In this document: positions 1 through 7,253 of the stretch, in pieces | Layout of the letters: every line of letters starts with the position of its first letter | Numbering within the stretch: the stretch's first letter is position 1 | Assembly: GCA_022360675.1 (NCBI GenBank) | Contig: JAKSCJ010000110.1 | Span: 1-34,023 of the forward strand | DNA length: 34,023 nucleotides | Direction: 5' to 3' | Source: Lysobacterales bacterium | GTDB taxonomy: Bacteria; Pseudomonadota; Gammaproteobacteria; Xanthomonadales; Wenzhouxiangellaceae | Made by a program: the position numbers and the translations under genes | Notes under the pieces: model-generated | What the model saw: only the letters and a program-made list of their open reading frames with translations | Databases searched by the model: none | Told to the model about the DNA's origin: nothing

Positions 1-984
1 CAACACAAAAGCAATTAACAAACCGATACCACCACCGATGAGGCTCAATAACACCGATTCACTCAACACCAAAGCTAAGACTTTCTGATTAGAGAAACCC
101 AAAGTTTTCAGCACGGCCAGCTCGGGGATTCGCTCACGCACGGCCTGACTCATGGTGTTACCCGTAACCAACACGATGGTGAAAAACACCGCCCCCAAAA
201 TCGCCGCCACAATCAAACCGATATTGCCAATTTGCTTGGCGAATGAAAGAAAGAATTCCTGCTCGGTGGCGCTTTTGGTTTCGTTATTGGAATTGAGGAA
301 TTGTTGATCGATGGCGGCGGCTACTTCACCCGCTTGATTAGGGTCGCTCATGCGGCTGATAAACCAGCCCACCTGCCCTTGCGCACCAGCCCGGTTTTCG
401 TCGAAGTAGCTGTAATTGATGAGCATGGAATCGCCCAGGTTACTGTCTTCGGGTAGCTCATAAATGCCCACCAGATCGAACTGCCAGGTGTTACCGTCTT
501 TGCCTTGCCAGATATCGGCGATAATGGGAATGCGATCGCCAATAGACCATTGGAAGCGATCGGCCAAACCTTTGGCCACCACCACACCAGTACGAGTATT
601 GATGAAGGCTTCGCGCTGCGCGGCCGACAACATAATCTCAGGATAAAGATCCAAATAAGCCTCGGGCTCCACCGGAAACTTGGGGAAGAAATTGGCCGGA
701 TCTTGATACTGCCCGCCAAACCAAGTGGCGTGCGTGACCGCTTCCACACCCGGTGTTGCCGCAATACGCTGGGCGTGGCTGATGGGCAGTAAATCGATGA
801 TGGAATAACGGCCATTGGTGATTAAACGCCCGGCATTACTCACGTCCACGCCCGCCACAAAGGCCGACTGCACCGCTTGCAATAAACCAAATAGCAAAAA
901 GGCCACCACCAGTGAGGCCATGGTCAAAATGGTGCGGGCGCGTTTACGAAATAAGCCCGCCCACAGCAAGCCGAAATACTTCAT
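1..984 (-). CDS. ABC transporter permease, MacB/FtsX type (partial, C-terminus outside window)
   Basis: This is the membrane subunit of a MacB/LolCE-like ABC exporter. The reading frame starts at an ATG at 984 and runs open to base 1, giving 328 codons without a stop, so the C-terminus lies beyond the window. A transmembrane segment is seen at about residues 18-37, then a large extracytoplasmic domain to about 240, then a second membrane segment at about 250-275. The FtsX-like signature QAVRERIPELAVLKTLGFSN follows it. The start overlaps the stop of the ATPase gene by four bases (ATGA), which indicates translational coupling. A MacB protein proper would have the ATPase fused on; here it is separate. 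The substrate cannot be predicted. Family call sure, substrate unknown. Confidence 0.9.
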   Translation of the reverse strand, partial: MKYFGLLWAGLFRKRARTILTMASLVVAFLLFGLLQAVQSAFVAGVDVSNAGRLITNGRYSIIDLLPISHAQRIAATPGVEAVTHATWFGGQYQDPANFFPKFPVEPEAYLDLYPEIMLSAAQREAFINTRTGVVVAKGLADRFQWSIGDRIPIIADIWQGKDGNTWQFDLVGIYELPEDSNLGDSMLINYSYFDENRAGAQGQVGWFISRMSDPNQAGEVAAAIDQQFLNSNNETKSATEQEFFLSFAKQIGNIGLIVAAILGAVFFTIVLVTGNTMSQAVRERIPELAVLKTLGFSNQKVLALVLSESVLLSLIGGGIGLLIAFVL

Positions 985-1670
985 GCTGCCTCCTCGTCCA
1001 CCAATTGGCCTTTATCGAGGTGCAGGGTTTTATTGGCATAACCGGCGGCTTTCGGGTCGTGGGTTACCATGATGATGGTTTTGCCGTGTTCTTTATTGAG
1101 AATCGACAATAAAGACAAAATATCGTCGGCGCTCTGGCGATCGAGATCACCGGTGGGCTCATCACAAATAATCAGTGTGGGGTCGGTAACCAGCGCTCTG
1201 GCGATGGCCACCCGTTGTTGCTGACCACCGGAAAGCTCGGCGGGGCGGTGCTTGGCGCGATCGGCCAAATCCACAATATTCAAGGCCACCATGGCACGGC
1301 GCTGGCGCTCTTTACCCGACATCTTATGCAGCAGCAGTGGCAGCTCGACGTTTTTCAGCGCGCTTAAATTCGGCATCAGATTATAGAACTGGAACACATA
1401 ACCCACATGATGAGCACGCCATTTGGCCAAAGCGCCGCTGCCTAGTTGATCGATGCGTTGGCCGGCCACTGTAACCGAGCCAGCAGTGGGCGTATCCAGA
1501 CCACCCATTAAATTCAACAGTGTGCTTTTTCCCGAACCCGACGGCCCCATCAACGCGATAAAATCGCCCGCGTCCACCTGAAGCGCCAAATCGCTAAGCA
1601 CATCTACTCGGTGTTTTCCGCGCTGATAACGTTTACTCAATCCGCTGATATCGACAATGCTCTCGCCCAT
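981..1670 (-). CDS. ABC transporter ATP-binding protein (LolD/MacB-type)
   Basis: This 229-residue cytoplasmic ATPase would power the adjacent permease. Walker A GPSGSGKST lies at about residues 42-50, the signature LSGGQ at 146-150, Walker B LIICDE at 166-171 and the H-loop histidine in VTHD at about 204. The family of small exporters (LolD, MacB, FtsE) is clear, but the substrate is not. I chose the ATG at 1670 because GGGAGG lies four bases upstream; the longer frame from 1682 would need a TTG inside that ribosome binding site. It sits between the adaptor and the permease and is expected to be co-transcribed with them. Confidence 0.95.
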   Translation of the reverse strand: MGESIVDISGLSKRYQRGKHRVDVLSDLALQVDAGDFIALMGPSGSGKSTLLNLMGGLDTPTAGSVTVAGQRIDQLGSGALAKWRAHHVGYVFQFYNLMPNLSALKNVELPLLLHKMSGKERQRRAMVALNIVDLADRAKHRPAELSGGQQQRVAIARALVTDPTLIICDEPTGDLDRQSADDILSLLSILNKEHGKTIIMVTHDPKAAGYANKTLHLDKGQLVDEEAA

Positions 1671-1786
1671 GATGCCTCCCAAAGCTTGCTGCCAATCTGG
1701 CCGGTGGAAATTTTAGAAACCACGCAATCCATTGCCAGCACCGGCCCGCTATTCACACATTGCTGGCCGGCACAGAAATTTGTTGA

Positions 1787-3055
1787 TTAAGGTTCAGCCC
1801 GCACGGCGTGCGGATTCGCCATTAATTGCGCCACCAATGGGGCGTCTAAGCCGGTTACGATGCGATCACCAACGCGTAAACCAGCGCTGATGTTTTGCCG
1901 ACGATTACGCAGCGGACCTAAGCGCACACTGCGGCGCTGAACCCCTTCTGTAGTCACCACAAAGACGTAGCTTTGCTCGTCTTGCTGCCATACCGCGCTG
2001 GCGGGTACGAATACGCCGCTGAGTTCAGTCACTTCGTCTGTGCTGCGGATTTCGTCTTCAAGAAAAGTCACTTTCACGCCCATATCGGGCAAGATGCGCG
2101 CATCACTCACCAGTAAACGGATCCGCACTTTCACCGTAGCGCGATTACGATCGGCCGCCGGAATAATGGTGATCACTTCGGCTGGAATGCGCCAATCGGC
2201 GTAGGAATTTAGCACCGCCTCAACCGCTTGGCCCGCCTGCACTCGATTAATGTACGACTCGCTCACATCGACCTCGATTTCTAGCGAATTCATATCCACC
2301 AAAGTGCAAATACCGGTGCGAGTGAAGCCACCACCTGCCGACACCGGCGAAATCATCTCACCGGGTTGGGCGGCTTTGTTGATCACCACGCCATCGAACG
2401 GGGCGCGGATTAATGTGTTATCCAGTTGTTCTTGTTGCACTTGCAAGGAGCGCTCGGCCACTTGAATACTTTGCTGCAAGCTGTTTAAACGTGCTTTTAA
2501 AGTACCGCTGCGTGCACGGGCTTCGTCTAAGGCTTGGGCGCTGGCCAGCTGCTCTTTTTGCAAGTTCACCACGCGCTGTAAATTGGCCTCGGCCTCTTGA
2601 ATGGAAACCTCCACCTCGGCCACATTGGAACGGGCTTCTTGCAAGCGCGCCTGGGCCAAGGCCAAGTTGGCCTGCATCAGTTCGTCGTCCAGCCGCGCCA
2701 GCAGCTCCCCCTGTTGCACCTGCTGACCTTCTTCCACCAGAACCTCCACCACTTTGCCGGTGATTTCCGAAGAAACCGTTGCCTGGCGGCGGGCGGTGAT
2801 GTAACCGGTGGCGTCTAACACGCCACGGTCGGCATTGGCGGCTTGCTTGGTGGCCTGAGCCAATGATGTCGACAGCTTCAGCGGTTCGTTGTTTTTTGTT
2901 GGCAGAAAATACCAGGCGGTCACAAGCACAGCACCGATCACCACGCCCAGCACAATCAATTTCAGCCAAGCGGTGTTGCCGGTGCCTGCTACCGCTGCGT
3001 CAGAACGGTCGATACGCAATTCGTTTAGGAGTTCTTTTTTTTCGTTCACCGCCAT
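1787..3055 (-). CDS. Periplasmic adaptor subunit of ABC exporter (HlyD/MacA family)
   Basis: This 422-residue membrane-fusion protein would join the inner-membrane ABC pump to an outer-membrane channel. An N-terminal membrane anchor is seen at about residues 31-51, then a biotinyl-lipoyl-like half-motif (DATGYITARRQATVSSEITG), then a long Gln/Ala/Glu-rich coiled-coil hairpin at about 120-215. The second lipoyl half (TLIRAPFDGVVI) and a beta-barrel domain follow. No outer-membrane partner gene is in view. I chose the ATG at 3055 (MAVNEKKELL); the open frame to 3124 is weakly supported. A short upstream ORF ends inside the first codons, and a LexA-like box lies about 140 bases upstream. Confidence 0.93.
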   Translation of the reverse strand: MAVNEKKELLNELRIDRSDAAVAGTGNTAWLKLIVLGVVIGAVLVTAWYFLPTKNNEPLKLSTSLAQATKQAANADRGVLDATGYITARRQATVSSEITGKVVEVLVEEGQQVQQGELLARLDDELMQANLALAQARLQEARSNVAEVEVSIQEAEANLQRVVNLQKEQLASAQALDEARARSGTLKARLNSLQQSIQVAERSLQVQQEQLDNTLIRAPFDGVVINKAAQPGEMISPVSAGGGFTRTGICTLVDMNSLEIEVDVSESYINRVQAGQAVEAVLNSYADWRIPAEVITIIPAADRNRATVKVRIRLLVSDARILPDMGVKVTFLEDEIRSTDEVTELSGVFVPASAVWQQDEQSYVFVVTTEGVQRRSVRLGPLRNRRQNISAGLRVGDRIVTGLDAPLVAQLMANPHAVRAEP

Positions 3056-3096
3056 TCCCCAAAAGCGCGAGCAGCAAAACTGCCCAGTAGGTTCAT
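3046..3096 (-). CDS. Possible 16-residue upstream ORF coupled to the exporter adaptor
   Basis: The minus strand reads ATG then MNLLGSFAARAFGEWR and a TGA. A good ribosome binding site (GAGG) lies three bases ahead of the ATG. The stop codon overlaps the first codons of the adaptor gene in a different frame, so ribosomes finishing it would be placed on the adaptor start. The adaptor's own Shine-Dalgarno is poor. It could be a coupling ORF or chance; no homology can be judged at this length. Confidence 0.3.
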   Translation of the reverse strand: MNLLGSFAARAFGEWR

Positions 3097-3196
3097 TATC
3101 CTCGCGGGCTATTTCGCGCACCACTTACAAATGTCATCACCTCAGAATGACAAAAAAAGGGCGCAGCAAACGTGAAGTAATGTGCCAAAACGCCAA

Positions 3197-3216
3197 TACT
3201 GTTTATTTGTACAGCA
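3197..3216. promoter_or_regulatory. LexA-like (SOS) box upstream of the exporter operon
   Basis: The 20 bases contain CTGT-N8-ACAG with an AT-rich centre (TTATTTGT) and match the enterobacterial SOS consensus at 16 of 20 positions by eye. The box overlaps or follows the candidate -10 element of the adaptor gene, where a repressor would block initiation. The bare CTGT-N8-ACAG pattern is expected about once in two windows of this size by chance. Confidence 0.4.
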
Positions 3217-3243
3217 TAACATCAGCACAGAGCACGATAGCAA
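3216..3243 (-). promoter_or_regulatory. Candidate promoter of the ABC exporter operon
   Basis: On the minus strand TTGCTA (3243-3238) and TGTTAT (3221-3216) are separated by 16 bases, each matching the sigma-70 consensus at four of six positions. The LexA-like box directly downstream would cover the transcription start. Confidence 0.3.
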
Positions 3244-3303
3244 GCGTTTTGGTTTAGGCGGGGAATCGATAGCGAATGATTTAGGAATTAACCGCTAGCA
3301 GGC

Positions 3304-3333
3304 AAAAAAAACCCGGACCATCTTGGTCCGGGT
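3304..3333 (-). terminator. Rho-independent terminator of the phasin gene
   Basis: On the minus strand ACCCGGACCA and TGGTCCGGGT form a perfect 10-bp stem with a three-base loop, followed directly by a run of about eight T. It lies about 100 bases past the phasin stop codon and is the best terminator in the window. Confidence 0.9.
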
Positions 3334-3395
3334 GATTGAAGGCAGCGGATGAAGGGTCGCGCTGCTTCGGGGGAGAACCCATTACGAGATCCGAC

Positions 3396-3422
3396 AGCCG
3401 TGGCACATTGCATGCCACGGCT
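3396..3422 (-). other. Perfect 10-bp inverted repeat just after the phasin stop codon
   Basis: AGCCGTGGCA and TGCCACGGCT flank a seven-base loop 12 bases beyond the phasin stop. There is no T-run after it on either strand. It may be an mRNA-stabilising 3' hairpin ahead of the real terminator. Confidence 0.5.
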
Positions 3423-3433
3423 TAAACAAACAC

Positions 3434-3973
3434 TTAAGCGGCTTTATCGTCGCTAGCAGCAGCTTTAGCAGCTGCGGTGGTGGTTTTGGCTGCAGCAGCT
3501 TTGGTGGTGCGAGTGGTTTTCGCAGCCGGCGCTTGCTGTTGGTTCAGCGCGCGTACTTCTTTGCTCAGCTCTTCAACTTTTTTGATTAGCTCGTGCACTT
3601 CGTCAGCAGTGGGAACACCTAAGCGACCCAGAGCCTTGGCTACGCGCTCTTCGAATACTTTTTCCAGTTTGTCCCAGTTGCCAACAGCACTGGTTTTCAC
3701 TTTTTGCACGCGGCTTTCGAAGTTGCCTTTCACATCGCCAGCAGCGTCGCCTGCAGCTTTGCGGGTTTTTTCTTCCAGCTTATTGCCTTCTTTTACCAGC
3801 TGGTCGAACATTTTGTTGCCTTCGTTCAGCAACTTGCCGCCTTCTTGTTGGGCCAGAGAAAATGCGCCCAAGCCAGCCAGCCAAATATCACGGGCTGAAT
3901 CGACGACGGGATCAAAGGCCGTTTTCACCGAGGGCTTAGCACTAGCGGTTTTCTTCACTGATTTCTTAGCCAT
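3434..3973 (-). CDS. Phasin / polyhydroxyalkanoate granule-associated protein
   Basis: This 179-residue protein coats PHA granules. It has the phasin pattern of a conserved head (DIWLAGLGAFSLAQQEGGKL) and amphipathic helices with coiled-coil heptads (about residues 35-135). It ends in an Ala/Lys/Thr-rich, histone H1-like tail of about 35 residues, as in PhaF-type phasins. The head matches the PhaI/PhaF-type granule proteins, and the tail could let it bind DNA as PhaF does (inference). Two adjacent ATGs exist; I chose the second (3973) because AGGAG is six bases ahead of it. The gene is monocistronic with its own terminator. A 24-bp palindrome about 70 bases upstream is a candidate operator. 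No PHA synthase gene is in the window. Confidence 0.9.
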   Translation of the reverse strand: MAKKSVKKTASAKPSVKTAFDPVVDSARDIWLAGLGAFSLAQQEGGKLLNEGNKMFDQLVKEGNKLEEKTRKAAGDAAGDVKGNFESRVQKVKTSAVGNWDKLEKVFEERVAKALGRLGVPTADEVHELIKKVEELSKEVRALNQQQAPAAKTTRTTKAAAAKTTTAAAKAAASDDKAA

Positions 3974-4040
3974 CATGAACTCCTGAAAGTTTGTCGAAAA
4001 TTTGCCGATCCGGCGTTGTTGAGACTAAGAATAGGGATAA

Positions 4041-4064
4041 TTTCTAGAGTGATCACCCTAGAAA
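4041..4064. promoter_or_regulatory. 24-bp near-perfect palindrome, candidate phasin operator
   Basis: The arms begin TTTCTAG and end CTAGAAA around a central GTGATCAC; 11 of 12 base pairs match. It lies 68 bases upstream of the phasin start, next to a possible -10 (TATTCT on the minus strand, 4033-4028), so a dimeric repressor here would cover the promoter. Phasin genes in other bacteria are repressed by PhaR or TetR-type PhaD regulators, but the binding protein here is unknown. Confidence 0.5.
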
Positions 4065-4086
4065 AGAAAACGTAGAAAAGAAAACA
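4059..4086. repeat. Tandem pair of a 14-bp A-rich repeat
   Basis: TAGAAAAGAAAACG is followed immediately by TAGAAAAGAAAACA, 13 of 14 identical. It abuts the palindrome upstream of the phasin gene. It could be an UP-element-like or regulator-binding stretch, or slippage. Confidence 0.6.
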
Positions 4087-4254
4087 TGGAAAAAAACGCG
4101 GCGGCGGCCACAAAGGTGGAGAAACTGTAGAGCGCAAACAGCGTAGCTCGAACGGGCAACGCAGGGCTGCGCTGCCGGCAACTAAAACGGTCAATGAAAA
4201 TGTCGACCCCAGCGCCAGAATTGACGCCCAGACACAGCAATAGCTAGTGCTTGT

Positions 4255-4878
4255 TCAAGAATCCAAACCGGGCTCTTCGTCATCTTGGCGCGCTTGTAGA
4301 TCACGCAACATGATAAAGATTTTCCGCAAACGTTCCACCGGATCGACTGCCTCCAGCAGTTGTTGGCGCTCAAGAATCTCCAGCGGCAAGAGTTCAGCTA
4401 AACGATTACTCACATAGCTGGCCTCGTCCATATTGGGTTCGTTCATATCGGGCATGGGCGCTTTGGTTTGCTCGGCAATTTGGCGCAATAAGGTCACCAG
4501 CACCCCACACTCGGCGGGCACCGGCGCAGTGGTTTCGTCGACCCAAGTGACCTCAGCGCACAACAAACCATTGTCTTGCGCCCAAATCCGGCTCATACGA
4601 AAACGCCGAATGCCTTTGGTCGTGATGCCTAACAGGCCGTCGTCACGTAGGTACCAGTCTTCAATTTCGACATAGGTGCCAATACGGGCAATACCCGTGG
4701 GCCCGTTATCGTTGGGGGCCAACATGCACACCCCAAAGCCGGTTCGATCCCGTACGCTATCGCGCACGAGATCGATATAACGTTGTTCGAACACTTTTAG
4801 TGGCAGCTGGCCACCGGGAAATAAAACCGTTTGCAGCGGAAACAGCGATAACTCAGTGATGTGCTCAAGCGCGTCCAT
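4255..4878 (-). CDS. Lon N-terminal-domain (LON substrate-binding) protein
   Basis: This 207-residue protein consists of a Lon protease N-terminal (LAN/PUA-like) domain with no AAA+ or protease part. The hallmark LFPLQTVLFPGGQLPLKVFEQRY lies near residues 10-32; only its ends are diagnostic (FPLQTVLFPG and LKVFEQRY). Stand-alone proteins of this type are common in gammaproteobacteria and have no firmly known role; substrate binding is inferred from Lon. I chose the ATG at 4878 with AAGGGCGGA ahead; the longer frame from 4932 runs into mpl. It overlaps the end of mpl by 14 bases and is likely co-transcribed with it. Confidence 0.9.
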   Translation of the reverse strand: MDALEHITELSLFPLQTVLFPGGQLPLKVFEQRYIDLVRDSVRDRTGFGVCMLAPNDNGPTGIARIGTYVEIEDWYLRDDGLLGITTKGIRRFRMSRIWAQDNGLLCAEVTWVDETTAPVPAECGVLVTLLRQIAEQTKAPMPDMNEPNMDEASYVSNRLAELLPLEILERQQLLEAVDPVERLRKIFIMLRDLQARQDDEEPGLDS

Positions 4879-6235
4879 TCCGCCCTTTCCATGCCTCAGC
4901 AAAGCGGTGTGGCAAGCCTTCGAAGCCACCATTACTCATGAAGACCACCCTGTCTCCCTCTTTTACTTGATTCATTAAATGCTGGAGTAAATCGTCGCCG
5001 CGCACAAAACTACGGCCACGACCATCTAACGCTGCGGTTACCGCCATGGGATCCCAATCGATATTAGAACCGGCCAGCAATAAAACATGATCGGCGGCGG
5101 TTAAGGCCGGTGCCAGTTCACTTTTATGATGACCTGCACGCATGGTGTTACTACGCGGCTCCAACACCACCCACAAGCGGGCGTTACCCACATGGCGACG
5201 CAGGCCGTCTAAGGTCATCCGAATGGCTGTGGGATGGTGCGCAAAGTCGTCGTAAATCACCACATTACGATGTTCTGCCAGTTTTTCTAAGCGACGTTTT
5301 ACTCCGCGAAACTGGGTCAGGGCTTCCAAGGCTTTGGCGGGCTCAACGCCCACCTCGCATGCAGCAGCCACGGCGGCGGCGGCATTGTAGGCGTTATGGC
5401 GGCCGGTTAAGGTCCAATTTAAAGAACCGACCTCTTTACCATGATGTAGCAGCGTAATTTCCGAAGCATCGGGTTTATCGAGGCGCACTCGCCATTCATC
5501 TTGCTCGCCTTCGCCGAAGTGCTCTAGCTGACTCCAGCAGCCTTTAGCTTCCACCTCTTGCAAACGCATATCGGCGCCATTGGCAATAACCTTACCTTTA
5601 CCCGGAATGGTGCGGATTAAATGGTGAAACTGGGTTTGAATAGCCTCGACATTGTCGTAGATATCGGCGTGGTCAAACTCCAAGTTGTTTAACACCGCCA
5701 CCTGGGGGCGATAATGCACGAACTTGGCCCGTTTATCGAAAAACGCGGTGTCGTATTCGTCGGCTTCCACCACAAAGGGGCCTTCACCACCGCGCGCTGA
5801 AATACCAAAATTCAACGGCACACCGCCAATCAAAAAGCCCGGCTTTAAACCGGCAAACTCTAAAATCCACGCCACCATCGAGCTGGTGGTGGTTTTCCCG
5901 TGGGTACCGGCAATAGCGATCACCGAGCGGCCACGTAGGTATTTTTCGCCCAACCAGCGCGGGCCCGAGGTATACGAAAACCCGCTGTTAAGCACATGTT
6001 CCACGGCTTCGTTGCCACGACTTAAGGCATTGCCCACAATCACCAGATCGGTATCGTCGGGAATATTCCCGGCTACATAGCCTTCTTTTACGTCCACCCC
6101 TAAATCGCGTAACTGGGTGCTCATGGGTGGATAAGCGTGTTGGTCACTACCGGTTACGGTTAAGCCCGCCTCGCGCGCCAATGCGGCTAAACCGCCCATA
6201 AAGGTGCCGCAAATTCCTAAAATATGTATTTTCAT
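4865..6235 (-). CDS. mpl: UDP-N-acetylmuramate:L-alanyl-gamma-D-glutamyl-meso-diaminopimelate ligase
   Basis: Mpl recycles cell-wall peptide by ligating the tripeptide Ala-Glu-mDAP to UDP-MurNAc in the cytoplasm, with ATP. The 456-residue length is typical. The Mur-ligase glycine-rich nucleotide motif ILGICGTFMGGLA is at residues 5-17 and the ATP-binding loop GTHGKTTTS at 110-118. Further on are EADEYDTAFF, the central-domain histidines of NNLEFDHADIY and the C-terminal YDDFAHHPTA, all Mpl/MurC-type. The ATG at 6235 overlaps the stop of the upstream membrane-protein gene (ATGA); an in-frame extension to 6313 lies wholly inside that gene and was discarded. Confidence 0.97.
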   Translation of the reverse strand: MKIHILGICGTFMGGLAALAREAGLTVTGSDQHAYPPMSTQLRDLGVDVKEGYVAGNIPDDTDLVIVGNALSRGNEAVEHVLNSGFSYTSGPRWLGEKYLRGRSVIAIAGTHGKTTTSSMVAWILEFAGLKPGFLIGGVPLNFGISARGGEGPFVVEADEYDTAFFDKRAKFVHYRPQVAVLNNLEFDHADIYDNVEAIQTQFHHLIRTIPGKGKVIANGADMRLQEVEAKGCWSQLEHFGEGEQDEWRVRLDKPDASEITLLHHGKEVGSLNWTLTGRHNAYNAAAAVAAACEVGVEPAKALEALTQFRGVKRRLEKLAEHRNVVIYDDFAHHPTAIRMTLDGLRRHVGNARLWVVLEPRSNTMRAGHHKSELAPALTAADHVLLLAGSNIDWDPMAVTAALDGRGRSFVRGDDLLQHLMNQVKEGDRVVFMSNGGFEGLPHRFAEAWKGRNGRA

Positions 6236-6744
6236 GAAGGCAAAACCTGCCACGGAGTAATCATTAGTTGGTTTAAAATCAAAAACATGACGGCCACAAA
6301 CAAACCCATCCACATACTGGTATCTAATGCGCGACTATAAATATGCGCATCGATAGCAAAGCTCCAAAAAATCAACACCAATAAAAACGTGTAGGTAACC
6401 GGCACCAAAATGCTGTCGCCCACGCTCAGCACCACATGTTGGAGCAGCAAAATGAGCAAATTCAGCATCCCAGAGGAACTGTAAATGGCCATTTGGGTCT
6501 GTTGAACACGGGCATGACGTTTCGCCATACGCAACAGCAAAGTGGTTGTTACTGCGACAAAAAGCAAGGACTGGATCGCCAGTACCACAGGCGGTAGTGT
6601 CCATTCGGTTAAACTAAAGACCGCCACAAATACCAAGCCATAAAACCCGGCAGCCAACAGCAAATAGCTACGGCCCGATGGTAAGTCTTCAGGCCCCGCC
6701 TTCAGTAAGCATAAAGCGAGCACCAGCTGTATGAACGACACCAT
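6232..6744 (-). CDS. Conserved-looking four-to-five-helix membrane protein of unknown function
   Basis: This 170-residue protein is almost entirely hydrophobic. Segments are seen at about residues 3-15 (weak), 26-45, 52-72, 90-112 (the stretch before SVGDSIL), 112-130 and 143-160. The sequence LLKAGPEDLPSG near the N-terminus recalls small inner-membrane proteins of gammaproteobacteria, but I cannot name a family. It is coupled to mpl by an ATGA overlap, so a cell-envelope role is a fair guess. Its start codon overlaps the 5' end of the divergent TusA-like gene, so its promoter must lie inside that gene. Confidence 0.75.
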   Translation of the reverse strand: MVSFIQLVLALCLLKAGPEDLPSGRSYLLLAAGFYGLVFVAVFSLTEWTLPPVVLAIQSLLFVAVTTTLLLRMAKRHARVQQTQMAIYSSSGMLNLLILLLQHVVLSVGDSILVPVTYTFLLVLIFWSFAIDAHIYSRALDTSMWMGLFVAVMFLILNQLMITPWQVLPS

Positions 6745-6991
6745 GGATTACGATTTCACCTCAGCGGTATTGACCGAAGATGCCCGTGGGCTGCTGTGCC
6801 CCGAGCCCGTCATGCGCGCCCGGATCGCCATCAGCCAAATAGAGCGAGATCAGTGTTTACTCTTGCTGGCCGACGATCCTCACGCAGGCCTGGATTTGGA
6901 AGTATTCTGCCTGCGCGGCGGCCATCAATTGCTAGCTCGACGTCAGGAGGGAAAAGACTGGCATTTTCTCATTCAAAAGGGCGCACGCTAA
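6731..6991 (+). CDS. TusA/SirA-like sulfur-carrier protein
   Basis: This 86-residue protein has the TusA-family fold signature ARGLLCPEPVMRAR with the sulfur-accepting cysteine in CPEP (residue 23, or 19 if the second ATG at 6743 is used, as in E. coli TusA). The second half, DDPHAGLDLEVFCLRGGHQLL, matches the family's ADDPAT...FC...GH pattern in its parts. TusA proteins relay sulfur for tRNA thiolation or sulfur oxidation; this copy could be TusA itself or a paralogue. It overlaps the divergent membrane-protein gene by 14 bases (or 2 bases if the second ATG is used). The ribosome binding site is weak for both starts. Confidence 0.88.
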   Translation: MNDTMDYDFTSAVLTEDARGLLCPEPVMRARIAISQIERDQCLLLLADDPHAGLDLEVFCLRGGHQLLARRQEGKDWHFLIQKGAR

Positions 6992-7000
6992 TATTTTATA

Positions 7001-7021
7001 CGATGGCAAAAAAAGCCATTG
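7001..7021 (+). terminator. Weak terminator-like hairpin after the TusA-like gene
   Basis: CGATGGC and GCCATTG pair over an A7 loop, followed by TTATTT. It begins nine bases past the stop codon. The stem is short, so this is only a candidate. The rest of the gap to 7253 shows an imperfect 9-bp inverted repeat (7123-7131 with 7145-7153) and nothing else I can support. Confidence 0.35.
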
Positions 7022-7253
7022 TTATTTGCTAAACAAGCGCTGGCCTATTTTAAGCATGTCGCCAGTGTCATCCATTTCACAGCACGACCAATGTAAGGGC
7101 CCGATCATACCATCGTAAAGCGCTAAGGCGCAGCCTACCGGCAAGCGCCTCAGATCACAATGCCCAGTGGCGGTTTTGTCTTTGCATCGTGCAACGACTG
7201 CCGCATCAACAATGTGTATTCATGCATTACCGTACGCGCAAACGTTAAGGCAA

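Larger units (their letters stand above)
3125..3433. other. Intergenic region between phasin and exporter genes
   Basis: Besides the exporter promoter and LexA-like box at 3197-3243, this gap holds the phasin terminator (3304-3333) and a second hairpin (3396-3422). I see no convincing gene in it. Confidence 0.6.

Noticed and set aside
2418..2969. 183-codon minus-strand ORF inside the adaptor gene
   Set aside because: It is a shadow of the adaptor frame with Arg/Gly-rich composition and no recognisable domain.
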